Source: Actinomycetota bacterium
GTDB lineage: Bacteria; Actinomycetota; Geothermincolia; Geothermincolales; RBG-13-55-18
DNA length: 61,557 nt
Reading direction: 5' to 3'
Assembly: GCA_040757835.1 (NCBI GenBank)
Contig: JBFLWJ010000019.1
Coordinates: 1 to 61,557 of the forward strand
The notes beneath the pieces were generated by a model. That model did no database searches. It was not told the DNA's origin and saw only the letters and a program-made list of their open reading frames with translations. Below are positions 43,454 to 53,361 of the stretch, piece after piece. Position 1 is the stretch's first letter. Each line of letters opens with the position of its first letter. The position numbers and the translations under genes are program-made.

Positions 43454-45589
43454 TCACATGACCTGGGCGACCAGGGCGAAGGGCTGGGGCGAAAAGGGAA
43501 CGTTCCAGGCGTTGAGCTCTATGGTATAGGTGCCCGGTTTTCCCGCTACCTCTATGCTCACCCTCTCGGCGTTGTTCAGGGGGTCGCGCGAATTTCTGGC
43601 GTTGGGATAATAGGTGTTGCCGTCCGGATCCAGCACCCGCAGGTCGAGGTCGTTGACCAGGTGGAGGCGTGCCTGGGGCATGGACGGGTAGTCCGACCAG
43701 GCCAGGGTCACCCGCAGCTGGGTGCCCGACGCCACCTCGAGGCGGAAGACCCGCGATTCCCCCAGCCGCATGCCCTCCTTGTCGTCCAGGACCTTCGCCC
43801 ACGAACTCGTCCGGTTGAAGCCCTCCCGGTCGAGCCTCCCCCATCCCTCGACCACATTGGGTGCCTGGGGTATCTCCTCCGCCTCCTTGCCGTACTGCCC
43901 CGGGGACAGCTCCTCAGCCCCGTTCACCAGGAAGGCCTTGAGCAGGGCGGCCGAGGGCTCGGCCTCCTGCACGCCGGCCAGGGGGGCCCGCATGGAAGCC
44001 GCGGCGGCGGTCGCCAGGGCGGCGGCCATGCTGGTGCCGTACGCGCGCACGCCGCCCGGCGTGCTCGAGGGCAGGATGCCCGGCACCGCCACCGCCGTTC
44101 CCGGTGAGAGGGCCGCGACATCGGTGCACGCCGCGACAAGGTCCGGCTTGATCCTGCCGTCACGGGTGGGCCCCCGGGAACTGAAGGCGGCGATGCCGGT
44201 GGGCGCACCCACGCTCTCGTCGTCCCGCAGCGGGGCGGCGGGGAACTTGCCCTGAAAAAACGGCTCCAGCTCGTAATTGCGCAGGGCGGGCTCACCCTCC
44301 ATGGCGGCGGTGGCGCTCTCGCAGCCCCCCACGCTCAACGCGTTCTTCGCGGCCGCCCCCCCGAGCAGGCTGCCCTGGTCGACGCTGCCATTGCCGTCGG
44401 CGTCCGTGCCCTCATTGCCCGCCGCCTCCACCACCAGCATGGACGGATTTTCCCAGATAAAGGCGTCCCGCTGCATGGTGAAGATGCCGTAGGCGCCCAG
44501 TGATTCCTTGCCTTCGGGGACGCTGCCGCTGAGAAAGACCCGCGCGCCCCGCCCGTAGGCGTCGTCCAGGAGGGAGTAGAGCGAGAGCGGCTGCGGCGGG
44601 CAGTCGAGGCCGTATGCCGTGGCGTAAGCCAGGACGGTGAAACCCGGCGGCGCCGCGGCCGCTGCCTGTGCCGAAGGAAACCCGAGCAGGCGTCCCGCCA
44701 CCGCCGTGCCGTGGCCGTTGACATCTCCGCCGTCGTCCCCCCGCAGGGACTCCAGGGCCGTCACCTTCCCCGCCAGGGGCTCCGGCAGACCCTGCAGACC
44801 ACCGCTGCCGATGCCGGTATCCATGACCGCGACCGTCTCGCCACCGCTTCCCGCCGTCTGGAAGAGAGCGGCGCCGGAAAGGCCCGTATCCAGGGCGCCG
44901 GTGCGCGCGGCGGGGAGTTCCCCCACCGTGCACAACTCCATCCACTCCACCGCCGGCAAGGCGGCCACCCCGCTTACCTTATCCACCGGCATACGCAGAG
45001 CGGCCACCGCGCCCCAGGCGTCGCCCTGCGCCGCGATGACCTCGACATCAAGGCCCTGCAGGGCCTCCACGGTCGCCGCGAGCAGGCGTGGCGAGAAGAG
45101 CTCGGCCAGCACCATCACATCGCCCCCCTGGGCAAGGCGGAGCTGCAACGCCGGGGATATCTTGAAGTAGGGCTGATAAATCCCGTCCCAGGTCACGAAC
45201 TCCAGCTCGCTGAGGCGGGAACGCGCATCGCCGTCCATGACCACCAGCAACGTGTTGTAGGGCAGGTAGCCCCGGGGTTCTCCCCCGATGCTGCGCAGGT
45301 CTTCCACCCATACCTCCTTGACTGGCCCCTCGCACTGCACCATGTGCAGGGCGGCCATCTGAGCCGGGTATGCGTCAACGGTAAACGCGGGCGGGAGTCC
45401 GCCCGCATCGTATTCCTGGGTATAGATGGCGCCGTTGAGCAGCAACACCGGCAGCTGGGGAGCGGGGGCTTCAGGCTGGCCCAGCGCCGGCGGCGCCGCC
45501 AGCACCGCCATGGCCAGCAGCGTGACGGTCATAAGGGCGGGAGTCCGGCGCCATCGCGGTACCGGTGGCATATGGCGTATGCGGTCCAA
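43454..45589 (-). CDS. S8 subtilisin-like serine protease, secreted
   Basis: A 711-residue exported protease. A signal peptide lies in the first 45 residues (ALMTVTLLAMAVLAAPPALG). The catalytic triad is visible: Asp in VAVMDTGIG (about 256), His in VNGHGTAVAG (about 293) and Ser in YGTSMAAALAT (about 518). The oxyanion Asn is in VEAAGNEG. A C-terminal P/jelly-roll-like domain follows from about residue 590 (LRVTLAWSDYPSMPQARLHL). The N-terminal propeptide-like region is about 210 residues. TTG 45589 follows TAGGAGG at eight bases. It lies 30 bases after the methyltransferase gene and may be co-transcribed with it. Confidence 0.93.
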   Translation of the reverse strand: MDRIRHMPPVPRWRRTPALMTVTLLAMAVLAAPPALGQPEAPAPQLPVLLLNGAIYTQEYDAGGLPPAFTVDAYPAQMAALHMVQCEGPVKEVWVEDLRSIGGEPRGYLPYNTLLVVMDGDARSRLSELEFVTWDGIYQPYFKISPALQLRLAQGGDVMVLAELFSPRLLAATVEALQGLDVEVIAAQGDAWGAVAALRMPVDKVSGVAALPAVEWMELCTVGELPAARTGALDTGLSGAALFQTAGSGGETVAVMDTGIGSGGLQGLPEPLAGKVTALESLRGDDGGDVNGHGTAVAGRLLGFPSAQAAAAAPPGFTVLAYATAYGLDCPPQPLSLYSLLDDAYGRGARVFLSGSVPEGKESLGAYGIFTMQRDAFIWENPSMLVVEAAGNEGTDADGNGSVDQGSLLGGAAAKNALSVGGCESATAAMEGEPALRNYELEPFFQGKFPAAPLRDDESVGAPTGIAAFSSRGPTRDGRIKPDLVAACTDVAALSPGTAVAVPGILPSSTPGGVRAYGTSMAAALATAAAASMRAPLAGVQEAEPSAALLKAFLVNGAEELSPGQYGKEAEEIPQAPNVVEGWGRLDREGFNRTSSWAKVLDDKEGMRLGESRVFRLEVASGTQLRVTLAWSDYPSMPQARLHLVNDLDLRVLDPDGNTYYPNARNSRDPLNNAERVSIEVAGKPGTYTIELNAWNVPFSPQPFALVAQVM

Positions 45590-45621
45590 CGATGTATCCT
45601 CCTACGCAGGGCGGATCTCCC

Positions 45622-46620
45622 CTATGACAGGCTGCCATGGGGCTTCCAGGCCCGCGCCTCCTCCATCATCGCCTCCAGGTTGCGCATAGGGGTATCGACG
45701 GGAACGTCGCATCCGGTGGAGAGGGCGAAATTGCGCACGTTTTTCATGTTGCGCAGCAGACGGCGTACCTCCCAGCGCACGTCCTCGGCCGTGCCGCGCT
45801 GCATCACCCGCCTGGGATCGATATTGCCCAGGACCACTATGTTCGCGGGTATCCTCACGATCTCCCGCTGCAGGTTCACCCCGGAGTCCAGGCAGATACC
45901 CTCGGCGCCGGTCAGGGCCAGCTCCTCCAGCAAGTGGGTCACGTCGCCGCACACGTGCAGCAGGCACAGGGCCCCGGACGACCTGATGATCCCGGCCAGA
46001 CCGCTTACATAGGGCCGGCAGAGCGAGCCATACTCCTCTGCCCTGAGGGCTTCCGCCGCGGGATCCACCAGCGCGATGAGGTCCACGCGCGCGGCCAGGG
46101 CGGCGGCGTATTCCCCCACCACGGAGGTGGCGAACGCGAGGGGCTCGGTAAGGCTCTCTCCCTGCCTTACGCGGCCGAGCAGTTCCTCCATCCCCAGGAG
46201 CTGCGCCAGTAGCGTGAAGGGCCCGGTGGCATAGGCGGCGCTCATGCGGTCACCGCCGGCGGCCAGGCCTTCCGCCACCTCCAGGAAGACGGGCATGCGC
46301 GTGGCCCTCTCGGGGTCGGGCAGTCCGAGCTCGTAGAACCTCTCCAGCTTGGGCAATCTCTGCTGGGCCAGGCTGGGCGGCATCCTCTCGTAGAAGTCCA
46401 CGCTGAGTCCCATGGACTCGGCCTCGACCGTAAGGTCGAGGAGGGTGAAGACTATGTCGGGCCACAACCTCTCCTCCAGTGCCCGCAGGGCTTCCAGCTG
46501 TATCTTCGCATCGTGCAGGGCCTCCCGCACGGAGCGTCCGATGAGCTTGATCCCGGGGTAACCCGCAAGTGGAGCCACTATGCGGCTGCTGCTGCTCATC
46601 ACTCGGTCGAGCAAGTTCAT
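45622..46620 (-). CDS. UroD/MtaA-family corrinoid methyltransferase
   Basis: A 332-residue member of the uroporphyrinogen-decarboxylase superfamily. The zinc motif HVCGDVT and the downstream Cys in STGCDVP match the His-x-Cys...Cys set of MtaA/MtbA/CmuA methyltransferases rather than decarboxylases. Such enzymes move a methyl group from a methyl-corrinoid protein to CoM or tetrahydrofolate. Without CoM genes, tetrahydrofolate is the more likely acceptor here. No corrinoid protein gene is in the window. ATG 46620 follows GGGGCGGG; the frame is open upstream through a hexamer repeat. Confidence 0.85.
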   Translation of the reverse strand: MNLLDRVMSSSSRIVAPLAGYPGIKLIGRSVREALHDAKIQLEALRALEERLWPDIVFTLLDLTVEAESMGLSVDFYERMPPSLAQQRLPKLERFYELGLPDPERATRMPVFLEVAEGLAAGGDRMSAAYATGPFTLLAQLLGMEELLGRVRQGESLTEPLAFATSVVGEYAAALAARVDLIALVDPAAEALRAEEYGSLCRPYVSGLAGIIRSSGALCLLHVCGDVTHLLEELALTGAEGICLDSGVNLQREIVRIPANIVVLGNIDPRRVMQRGTAEDVRWEVRRLLRNMKNVRNFALSTGCDVPVDTPMRNLEAMMEEARAWKPHGSLS

Positions 46621-46684
46621 GATCCCGCCCCTAATCCTCTCCTCGTCGCGCCACTCCCCGTCCCCGGGGGCTTGCCGGTCCGCA

Positions 46685-46708
46685 GACACGGACACGGACA
46701 CGGACACC
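46685..46708. repeat. GACACG hexanucleotide microsatellite
   Basis: Four GACACG-type units (the last is GACACC) in the 5' region of the MtaA-like gene. Slippage would change promoter-to-start spacing. Confidence 0.75.
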
Positions 46709-46801
46709 AATAAGGATAGATCATTGAGCAGGACAGGCCAACAACGACCCGATATGGCGGGAAAGGCGGCAAGTTATTCTCCCGAAGGGAGGCAGGGTGC
46801 C

Positions 46802-47011
46802 TCAGGCGCTGTGACGGAGGTGGTGGCGGGCAATGGCGCGCGGCAGATGTACGCCCTTGCTGACCATCTTGACCTTGTCGGCGTCGATGTGGAAACGGCC
46901 GCCGCGGCCGCAATGCCCGCACAGGATGGCGCCCCTTGCCATACGGCCGCCACAGAGGGGGCAGTGGATGCCTCCCTCGGCGAAGAGATAACCCTCGAAT
47001 CCTTGCTTCAT
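46802..47011 (-). CDS. Small zinc-ribbon protein
   Basis: A 69-residue protein with CPLC at about residue 17 and CGHCGRGG at about residue 31, forming a compact zinc ribbon, followed by a basic tail (KVKMVSKGVHLPRAIARHHL). Unknown function; possibly nucleic-acid binding. The ATG at 47011 is preceded only by GGGGGT, so the call rests on the intact four-cysteine motif. Confidence 0.6.
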   Translation of the reverse strand: MKQGFEGYLFAEGGIHCPLCGGRMARGAILCGHCGRGGRFHIDADKVKMVSKGVHLPRAIARHHLRHSA

Positions 47012-47148
47012 ACCGTTACCCCCGGCCGCTTCGGCCTTACTCTTCCAGTAACGTCAAAGCTGCGTTCTGCTTACACTGCCTTTCACTATCCTATTCGTCC
47101 GCGGATATAATTAGCTCAAGCACTATTTTGACGCGAGACTGGAGGGCC

Positions 47149-47736
47149 ATGGACGTCATCACTGATCCGGAAGGCGGTGGGACCGTAACCGCGGCCCCGC
47201 CCCCTTCATCATGGGGGTGGGGGGAGGCGCTGGCTATCGCCGGGTGCGTGATGTGCATGGTCGCCGCTGCCGCCCTGCCGTGGGCCCGGGCCTCGGTCAC
47301 CTGGAAGAGCGTCTTCTTGGGCAACGACATCGACCTTGGGGTATTCACCTTCAGGCTTACCGACAACCCCTGGCTGGCCGGAGTGCTCATCGGTCTCGCG
47401 GCCCTCTGCCTCTTGGGGATGCTGTGGAGGCGGCAGGCGGGGAACATCGCCATCGCTGCTTCCCTGCTGCTCCTCGGGGGCTCAGTGGTCTACATCATAA
47501 GCCTCATCGAGGACGCTTTCGACTGGTTAGGCATCTATAAGCAACTGCTGGAGCTGGTCCGGAGCCTTCCCATGATCGGTCCCCTTGTCGAGTCCGTCAT
47601 CCGCGAGAGGCTTTTCATCTCGGCCGTTCCCCACGCCGGGGTCTACGCCTTCATCGCGGCCACCCTGCTCATCCTGACCGGGGGCATCCTCATCAAGCGA
47701 CGCGCGCGCGCCCCTGCCCGGGGCATGACCCAGTAA
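47149..47736 (+). CDS. Four-helix membrane protein, unknown
   Basis: A 195-residue protein with hydrophobic segments near residues 25-45, 68-88, 95-118 and 160-182, and an amphipathic loop (EDAFDWLGIYKQLLELVRSL) that is probably outside. It ends in a basic tail (KRRARAPARG). GGAGG lies just before the ATG at 47149, and a TATAAT box stands at 47106-47111. No family recognised. Confidence 0.75.
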   Translation: MDVITDPEGGGTVTAAPPPSSWGWGEALAIAGCVMCMVAAAALPWARASVTWKSVFLGNDIDLGVFTFRLTDNPWLAGVLIGLAALCLLGMLWRRQAGNIAIAASLLLLGGSVVYIISLIEDAFDWLGIYKQLLELVRSLPMIGPLVESVIRERLFISAVPHAGVYAFIAATLLILTGGILIKRRARAPARGMTQ

Positions 47737-47810
47737 CGGAGCGGGTTTCACCGCGGCCGGCCTATTCCCGTGTTCGCCAGGCCAGGGTCGTGGCGCCATC
47801 ATGAACAGTG

Positions 47811-47840
47811 TTGTTTGTGTAGCTATCGCATGGGTAAAAT
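47811..47840 (+). promoter_or_regulatory. Predicted promoter of the M20-AbgT operon
   Basis: TTGTTT (47811-47816), 18 bases, TAAAAT (47835-47840), 60 bases before the M20 start. Confidence 0.5.
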
Positions 47841-47900
47841 ACTTCTGCGGATAACGTCCGCGGCTTTTCGGGGATGTCTTCTGGTGATGAAGGAGGAAGA

Positions 47901-49301
47901 ATGGGTGACGTACAAGAACCGCCGCCCCCGGGTGCGTTCCCGCGCCTCGAGGCACGCGTCGGCGATCTGATGCCTTATCTCAAGAGAGAGCTTGCGGAGC
48001 TGATCGCCATACCCTCCGTCTCCGAGGCTGGCTACCCGGAGAAGACAAGGCCGGCGCTCCTCCAGGCCCGCGACTTCGTCGTGAGACTGTTTCGGGAGGC
48101 CGGCTGCGAGCAGGCGCGTTCCGTCGACCTGACCGACACCGCGCCCCTCATCATAGCGGAAGTCCCCGCGCCACCAGGAGCTCCTACCGTGCTCCTCTAC
48201 AGCCACTACGACGTGGTCCCCGCCGGCGACGAGTCGGAATGGCACTCTCCCCCTTTCGAGGCGAGCGAGCGCGACGGGGCCATCTATGGTCGGGGAGCGG
48301 CCGATACCAAATCGAACATCGTCGCCCTCGCCGGGGCCTTGCGGGCCTGGGACGGGCAGCCTCCCGTGGGCATCAGGGCCGTGATCGAGGGTATGGAGGA
48401 GGTCGGAGGCGGGTCTCTCATTCCCTTCGTGGCCGAACACCCCGATCTCTTCGCCTGCGATGTCATGCTCATCGGCGACATGGGAAGCGTGCGGCCGGGC
48501 GTCCCCACCCTCACCGTAGCCCTGCGCGGTATGGCCATGGTCACGGTCGAAGCACGGACCCTTGCATCCGCCAAGCACAGCGGGCAATACGGCGGGGCCG
48601 CGCCTGACGCGCTGCTGGCGCTGCTCCGTGCGCTGGCCTCCATGCACGACGACCACGGTGATGTCGCTGTAGGGGGCCTGCGGCGCGAGGAGTGGAAGGG
48701 CGGCGGCAACACCGAAGAGGAGTTCCGGGCCCTGGCCGAGGTCCTGGACGGCCTGCCCCTCATCGGCACCGGGACGTTGGGATCCCGGATCTGGTCAGGA
48801 CCGGCCATCACCGTCACCGGCATCGACGTCCCCTCGGTGGACGAGGCGGTCAACGCCGTCTCGCCATACGCGCGGGCATCGCTGAACCTGCGCGTTCACC
48901 CCCAGCAGGACGCCGCGGAAGCCCAGGCGGCCCTTGTCCGCCATCTGGAGGAGGCCATGCCGTTCGGCATAAGCCTGCGGGTGCACGCCGGTGCGACCGG
49001 CAACGGCTTTGCCGCCCGCACGGACAGTCCGGCCTATCAGGCCGCCATGGAGGCGTGGTCGGCGGCATGGGGTACGGAGACGGTGCAAGCGGGCAGTGGG
49101 GGATCTATCCCCCTGGTGAACGCGCTCAGCCACGCCGCGCCCCGAGCGGACGTGCTGCTGGTGGGCACCACGGACGGCTATGCCAACATCCATGGGCCCA
49201 ACGAGAGAGTGCTGCTGGACGAGTTCGAGAAGACCGTACTGGCCGAGGCCGACCTGCTCGGGCGTTTGGCCTCCCTCTCCGGATCGGGGGTAGAGCCGTG
49301 A
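47901..49301 (+). CDS. M20-family metallopeptidase / dipeptidase
   Basis: A 466-residue enzyme. Zinc or cobalt ligands and catalytic residues are present: [12 protein letters not shown] (His), [10 protein letters not shown] (bridging Asp), [11 protein letters not shown] (catalytic Glu and ligand Glu), and the C-terminal ANIHGPNE (His). The lid/dimerisation domain lies between about residues 210 and 320. Members cleave dipeptides or amide bonds such as p-aminobenzoyl-glutamate. Start ATG 47901 follows AAGGAGG. It overlaps the AbgT gene by four bases, so the pair should be translated together, as in the AbgAB-AbgT system. Confidence 0.92.
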   Translation: MGDVQEPPPPGAFPRLEARVGDLMPYLKRELAELIAIPSVSEAGYPEKTRPALLQARDFVVRLFREAGCEQARSVDLTDTAPLIIAEVPAPPGAPTVLLYSHYDVVPAGDESEWHSPPFEASERDGAIYGRGAADTKSNIVALAGALRAWDGQPPVGIRAVIEGMEEVGGGSLIPFVAEHPDLFACDVMLIGDMGSVRPGVPTLTVALRGMAMVTVEARTLASAKHSGQYGGAAPDALLALLRALASMHDDHGDVAVGGLRREEWKGGGNTEEEFRALAEVLDGLPLIGTGTLGSRIWSGPAITVTGIDVPSVDEAVNAVSPYARASLNLRVHPQQDAAEAQAALVRHLEEAMPFGISLRVHAGATGNGFAARTDSPAYQAAMEAWSAAWGTETVQAGSGGSIPLVNALSHAAPRADVLLVGTTDGYANIHGPNERVLLDEFEKTVLAEADLLGRLASLSGSGVEP

Positions 49302-51055
49302 GCGACGAGCACAGGGAAGCCGTAACCGATGCGGCCGAGACGGAGGCAGCCGGGTCTTCGCTTGACGAAATAGGCCCCGGCGAAAGCAAGGCGCCAGGGA
49401 AGCCCGGCCGTTCCAGGAAAAAGGCCAAAAGCCCGGGCCCGGTGCAGCGCATCCTGGACTTCATCGAGCGGGCGGGCAACAAGGTGCCCCATCCGGCCAT
49501 CCTGTTCCTCGCCCTCATCTTCGGCTTGATCGTCCTCTCCCAGATCCTCGCCTGGATCGGTGTCAGCGCCACCTACGAAGTGGTGGCTCCTCCCCCGATC
49601 GAGGTCGAGGAGTCCGACCTGGGCGGGTCGACCGGGGTGTACGATCTGCTGCCGCCCGGACACGTGGACGCCGAGGATTACGAGGTGGAGACGAGGACGG
49701 CGGAGATAAAGAGTCTCCTGAACGGCGACGGCATCCGCTTCCTGTTCACCTCGTTCGTCAGCAACTTCATGAGCTTCACGGCCATGGGCATCATCCTAAT
49801 CGTGATGATCGGAGTGGGGCTGGCGGAGTCCTCGGGACTCATCGGCGCGCTCATCCGCAAACTGGTGGACATATCGTCGCCCTTCTGGCTCACCTACATC
49901 ATCGTGTTCTTGGGCATCATCAGCAGCATCGCCTCCGACGCGGGCTACCTGGTACTCATCCCGCTGGGGGCGGCGGCGTTCATGAGCGTAGGGCGCCACC
50001 CGCTGGCCGGCATGGCGGCGGCCTTCGCCGGCGTGGCCGCGGGTTTCGGCGTGAACCTCCTCATCACACCGACGGACGCCGTCCTCACCGAGATCACCAA
50101 CGAGTCCATCGCCCTCGTCAACCCGGGCAGTTCCATCGGCATCACGGCCAACCTGTGGTTCGGGATCGGTTCGACGATCATGCTCACCATCGTCATGGGG
50201 CTGATCTGCACGCGCATCATCGAACCCCGCCTGGGCGGTTACAACCGCTCTCTGGCTCCCGCCAACGGTACGGCCGAGGCCGCCGCCGACGCCGCCGAGA
50301 CGCTCTCCCCGGCCGTCGAGGCGAAGGGCCTGCGCTGGTCGGCCCTGGGTATCCTGGGCGTGATCGTGGTGATCGCGCTGCTCACCTTCATCCCGGGGGC
50401 GCCGCTGCGCGATCCGGAGACGGGCAGCATCATCGGCACATCTCCCTTCATGGACAGCCTGATCGTAATCATCGCCATAGTGTTCCTGGTCGCCGGCGCC
50501 GTCTACGGGAAGGCCACGGGGACCATCAAGAACGCCACCGAGGGCATCAACATGATCACCAAGGGCTGGGCTGGAATGGCCGGGTTGCTCTTCCTGTTCC
50601 TGCTCATCGCCCAGTTCATCGCCTATTTCAACTATTCCAACATCCCCCAGGTGGCAGCCGTCAAACTGGGAGACACGCTGCAGGGGCTGAATATCGCCGA
50701 CATATGGCTGCTCGTCCTGGCCATGCTGATAACCCTGGTGGTGGGCATCATCATGCCGCAAGCAATCGCCAAGTGGGCGCTCCTAGCCCCCATCTTCATC
50801 CCGATCTTCTTCACCCTGGGCATCGAACCGCAGTACGTGCTGGCCGCATACCGGGTCGCCGACTCGCCAATTAACATCGTGACGCCCATCATGGCGTACT
50901 TTCCGCTCATCGTGGTGTTCGCCAGGCGATACGACAAGGACTCGGGAATCGGTACCGTGGTCGCCCTCATGTTGCCGTATTTCCTCATCACCACGGTAGT
51001 GTGGATCGTCTTCTTCGTCATCTGGTACCTACTCGGTATTCCGATGGGGGTATGA
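49298..51055 (+). CDS. abgT: AbgT-family transporter
   Basis: A 585-residue membrane protein of the AbgT family, with a long charged N-terminal tail (residues 1-60) and about eleven helices. Characteristic motifs include [40 protein letters not shown] and [21 protein letters not shown]. coli AbgT imports p-aminobenzoyl-glutamate for folate salvage; MtrF/YdaH-type relatives export sulfonamides. Start GTG 49298 sits in a GTGA overlap with the peptidase stop. The pairing argues for import and hydrolysis of an amide- or peptide-bonded substrate. Confidence 0.94.
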   Translation: MSDEHREAVTDAAETEAAGSSLDEIGPGESKAPGKPGRSRKKAKSPGPVQRILDFIERAGNKVPHPAILFLALIFGLIVLSQILAWIGVSATYEVVAPPPIEVEESDLGGSTGVYDLLPPGHVDAEDYEVETRTAEIKSLLNGDGIRFLFTSFVSNFMSFTAMGIILIVMIGVGLAESSGLIGALIRKLVDISSPFWLTYIIVFLGIISSIASDAGYLVLIPLGAAAFMSVGRHPLAGMAAAFAGVAAGFGVNLLITPTDAVLTEITNESIALVNPGSSIGITANLWFGIGSTIMLTIVMGLICTRIIEPRLGGYNRSLAPANGTAEAAADAAETLSPAVEAKGLRWSALGILGVIVVIALLTFIPGAPLRDPETGSIIGTSPFMDSLIVIIAIVFLVAGAVYGKATGTIKNATEGINMITKGWAGMAGLLFLFLLIAQFIAYFNYSNIPQVAAVKLGDTLQGLNIADIWLLVLAMLITLVVGIIMPQAIAKWALLAPIFIPIFFTLGIEPQYVLAAYRVADSPINIVTPIMAYFPLIVVFARRYDKDSGIGTVVALMLPYFLITTVVWIVFFVIWYLLGIPMGV

Positions 51056-51079
51056 GGGCCGGCTGCGGGCGCGTTCATG

Positions 51080-51085
51080 TATAAT
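51080..51085 (+). promoter_or_regulatory. -10 box of the leaderless cupin gene
   Basis: TATAAT is followed after six bases by ATG at 51092, with no Shine-Dalgarno. The spacing equals that of the HEAT gene at 39044. No -35 is seen. Confidence 0.6.
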
Positions 51086-51091
51086 GATGCC

Positions 51092-51433
51092 ATGAAGATA
51101 GTCCATTATGAAGACGTGGCCGCAAAGGACCCGGGCGGTGACACCCGGGGCGTGACCATCCGCTGGGTCATATCCGAAGAGGACGGGGCCCCCAACTACT
51201 ACATGCGCGTCTTCGAGATCGCCCCCGGCGGCCACTCCCCGCTGCACCGCCACCCTTGGGAGCACGAGATATACATACTCTCGGGGGAGGGCGAGATGGT
51301 GGCCGAGGAAGGTGCCACCGCCGTGGGGCCGGGAACCGCCATCTTCATCCCAGGCGAGGAACTGCATCAGATCAGGAACCCCGGCGGGCAGCTGCTCCGT
51401 TTTATCTGCACCATTCCCTCCTCCGGCACCTAG
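51092..51433 (+). CDS. Single-domain cupin protein
   Basis: A 113-residue beta-barrel protein. Motif 1 is GGHSPLHRHPWEHEIYILSGEG, giving His, His and Glu/His metal ligands; motif 2 is GEELHQIRNPG. The likely role is a small metal-dependent isomerase, dioxygenase or sensor, and nothing more can be said. The usual MYND start at 51077 would overlap the TATAAT box, so I prefer the ATG at 51092 and leaderless translation. Confidence 0.88.
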   Translation: MKIVHYEDVAAKDPGGDTRGVTIRWVISEEDGAPNYYMRVFEIAPGGHSPLHRHPWEHEIYILSGEGEMVAEEGATAVGPGTAIFIPGEELHQIRNPGGQLLRFICTIPSSGT

Positions 51434-51914
51434 CCCGAAGTCCGGGCTTATGCCTTTCCGCCTGAGGGCCTGCCCGGGCTCGCCTGGGTCGGTCTCGCAC
51501 CCTGGTCTGCTCTACCACTTGCCCGAGAACTACCAGGTCGGGCGCATCAATGCGACCGGGCATAGAAGTGGTTAAGGGCAAGATCATGTCCGCGTGTAGC
51601 CTATACAAACCCACTGCCCGGGCTCGCCTGGGCCGGTCTCGCACCCTCGTCTGCTCTACCACTTGCCCGAGAACCATAATTTCGGTCGCATCAAATGCGA
51701 CCGGGCATAGCAGTGGTTAAAGGGAAGATCATGTCCGCGTGTAGCCTATACAAACCCACTGCCCGGGACGACTCGGTGTTCGGACGAATCCTCATCTGTG
51801 CTGCCCCTGGCCCGGCGAGCAAGGTGCTCGGAGGAGTCTTGCGACGACGACCAGCCTTGTCGCCGGGCCCGATAGAGAACCAATGGGATTTGCCCGAACG
51901 CTGTGAGTACCGGG
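51434..51914. repeat. Intergenic region with a 144-base tandem duplication
   Basis: Two copies at 51471-51614 and 51615-51759, then eight bases of a third (TGCCCGGG). Both keep a hairpin near the middle (copy 2: GGTCGCAT/ATGCGACC) despite differences in the surrounding bases. Further on, 51809-51824 (GGCCCGGCGAGCAAGG) pairs with 51855-51869, a near-perfect long-range hairpin. No gene seems real here. Confidence 0.65.
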
Positions 51915-52178
51915 CTACTTCAACATCGCCTCGCCCTTTTCCTCCATCTCCTCGAGGAGAGTATAGTAGTTGGGCAGCTCGTTAAGGTGGGCCAAGGCGA
52001 TCTTCGCGGTCATCACCGGGTCGTCGTCGCTGACGTTGGTAGCGGGGTCCACGGTGCCGTGCTCCAGCTCGACGTTTATGCCCATGTAGAACTCGTTGGC
52101 GTCGTACTTATCTGCCAGCCCCAGGTCGTCGAGTATCTTCGCGGCCTCTTCCCGGCTGAAATTTTTCTCTCCGCTCAT
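51915..52178 (-). CDS. DUF5661 family protein
   Basis: An 87-residue protein with the family motifs FYMGINVELEHGTVDPATNV and ALAHLNELPNYYTLLEEME. Mostly alpha-helical and acidic. Function unknown. ATG 52178 follows AAAGGAGAGA. It stands alone with a good ribosome site. Confidence 0.85.
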   Translation of the reverse strand: MSGEKNFSREEAAKILDDLGLADKYDANEFYMGINVELEHGTVDPATNVSDDDPVMTAKIALAHLNELPNYYTLLEEMEEKGEAMLK

Positions 52179-52439
52179 TGCTCTCTCCTTTCATTCCATC
52201 TACTCGCCATCCCCGGAGAAGGCTCCTTCCAGGCCTGCTCTTAAGTATTCCCATTTTTACCCGCTCGTCCTCTCCTAAGCTATGACCCGGAACATGGGCG
52301 TTATCATCAGCCCACGGCTCGCACCGGGGCGGGCTTCCCCGGCAATGCGAACCGGACAGGAAATACCTGCGCGGAACGCGCCCTACCCTGCCCGGTTTGC
52401 TTTCTTCCCGGCGGCCGCCCCTCCGGGCCCTTCTCCCGC

Positions 52440-53006
52440 CTATGCCGCCTCTTTCATCTCCTTCTTCTCTTTGTGCTGCATGCGCCCGACATAGATTCCG
52501 ATGACGACGTCCAGCAACGCCACTACCAGCAGGTAGATACCGAAGAGGACCATGAGGGCGTACACGGTTTCGGCCGTCCAGGCGAGGATAGCGATACCGA
52601 AACCGAGCGAGATCACGCCCATGACGGCGATGAAGCCCCTCCCGGACTCCGCGGGCATATCAAATGCCATGGCCAGCTCCGCCACGCCCATGATGACCAC
52701 CCAGATACCGATGAGGATGGCCACGAAGCCCAGGGTGAACTCGGTATGGTTAACGAGGATCAGACCGAGCAGCAGGCCGACGATGCCCCAGGAGAGCGTC
52801 CACCCCCAAGGCTCCTTGCGGAAGATGAAGACCAGCGAGCGTATGAGGTTTACGACCCCGTCGATGATGAGGAATATACCCACGAGGATCACGAAGGTCT
52901 TGAGGGTAGATCCCGGATAGGCGATGAAGAGGATACCGAAAATGAGCGCCAGGACCCCTCTCAACACGTACGACCACCAGCTCCTGACAATGACGTCGAT
53001 CTCCAT
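52440..53006 (-). CDS. HdeD/DUF308 family membrane protein
   Basis: A 188-residue protein of six helices in three hairpins (RGVLALIFGILFIAYPG; GIVGLLLGLILVNHTEFTLG; VISLGFGIAILAW), the HdeD plan. E. coli HdeD helps acid tolerance; most homologues are uncharacterised. A basic, acidic-mixed tail (RMQHKEKKEMKEAA) ends it. ATG 53006 lies five bases after AAAGGAG; the frame continues upstream to 53057. Confidence 0.88.
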   Translation of the reverse strand: MEIDVIVRSWWSYVLRGVLALIFGILFIAYPGSTLKTFVILVGIFLIIDGVVNLIRSLVFIFRKEPWGWTLSWGIVGLLLGLILVNHTEFTLGFVAILIGIWVVIMGVAELAMAFDMPAESGRGFIAVMGVISLGFGIAILAWTAETVYALMVLFGIYLLVVALLDVVIGIYVGRMQHKEKKEMKEAA

Positions 53007-53361
53007 AATATCTCCTTTCGTTGTTATACGTTCAACACCTGAGTCCCACGATTCCATCCAGAGTCTAGCTTACCACCTCCGACAAACATGGATGCACCGA
53101 ACCAGCCCTCCTTTTTCTTCCTCGTGCATCCCTAGCGCTATCACTTACTCTCATTCTTCTACCTCTGCCGTATTAAACCTCCCGCACTGGCCGCCACGAC
53201 CGCTCTCCGACCTTGCGAGAAGGAATAACTTCGCGGACACCTGAATAGTATAGGTAGGTCGTTCATGGACACGTAGCTTCGAGAGAACGGGACGGTTCAC
53301 GTTAGGCGGCGTTCGGCTCCCGTGGCGCCATGCCGCGGCCGCCAGTCAGGAGGCAGGGATA
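53007..53361. other. Intergenic stretch, no supported feature
   Basis: Divergent gap between HdeD and the TRIC channel. Pyrimidine-rich near 53100-53170. I find no hairpin, RNA or gene. Confidence 0.4.

Noticed and set aside
51402..51759. Minus-strand ORF through the 144-base repeats, or a CRISPR array
   Set aside because: There is no Shine-Dalgarno, the frame is only kept because the period is divisible by three, and two 144-base units with no spacers do not resemble CRISPR.
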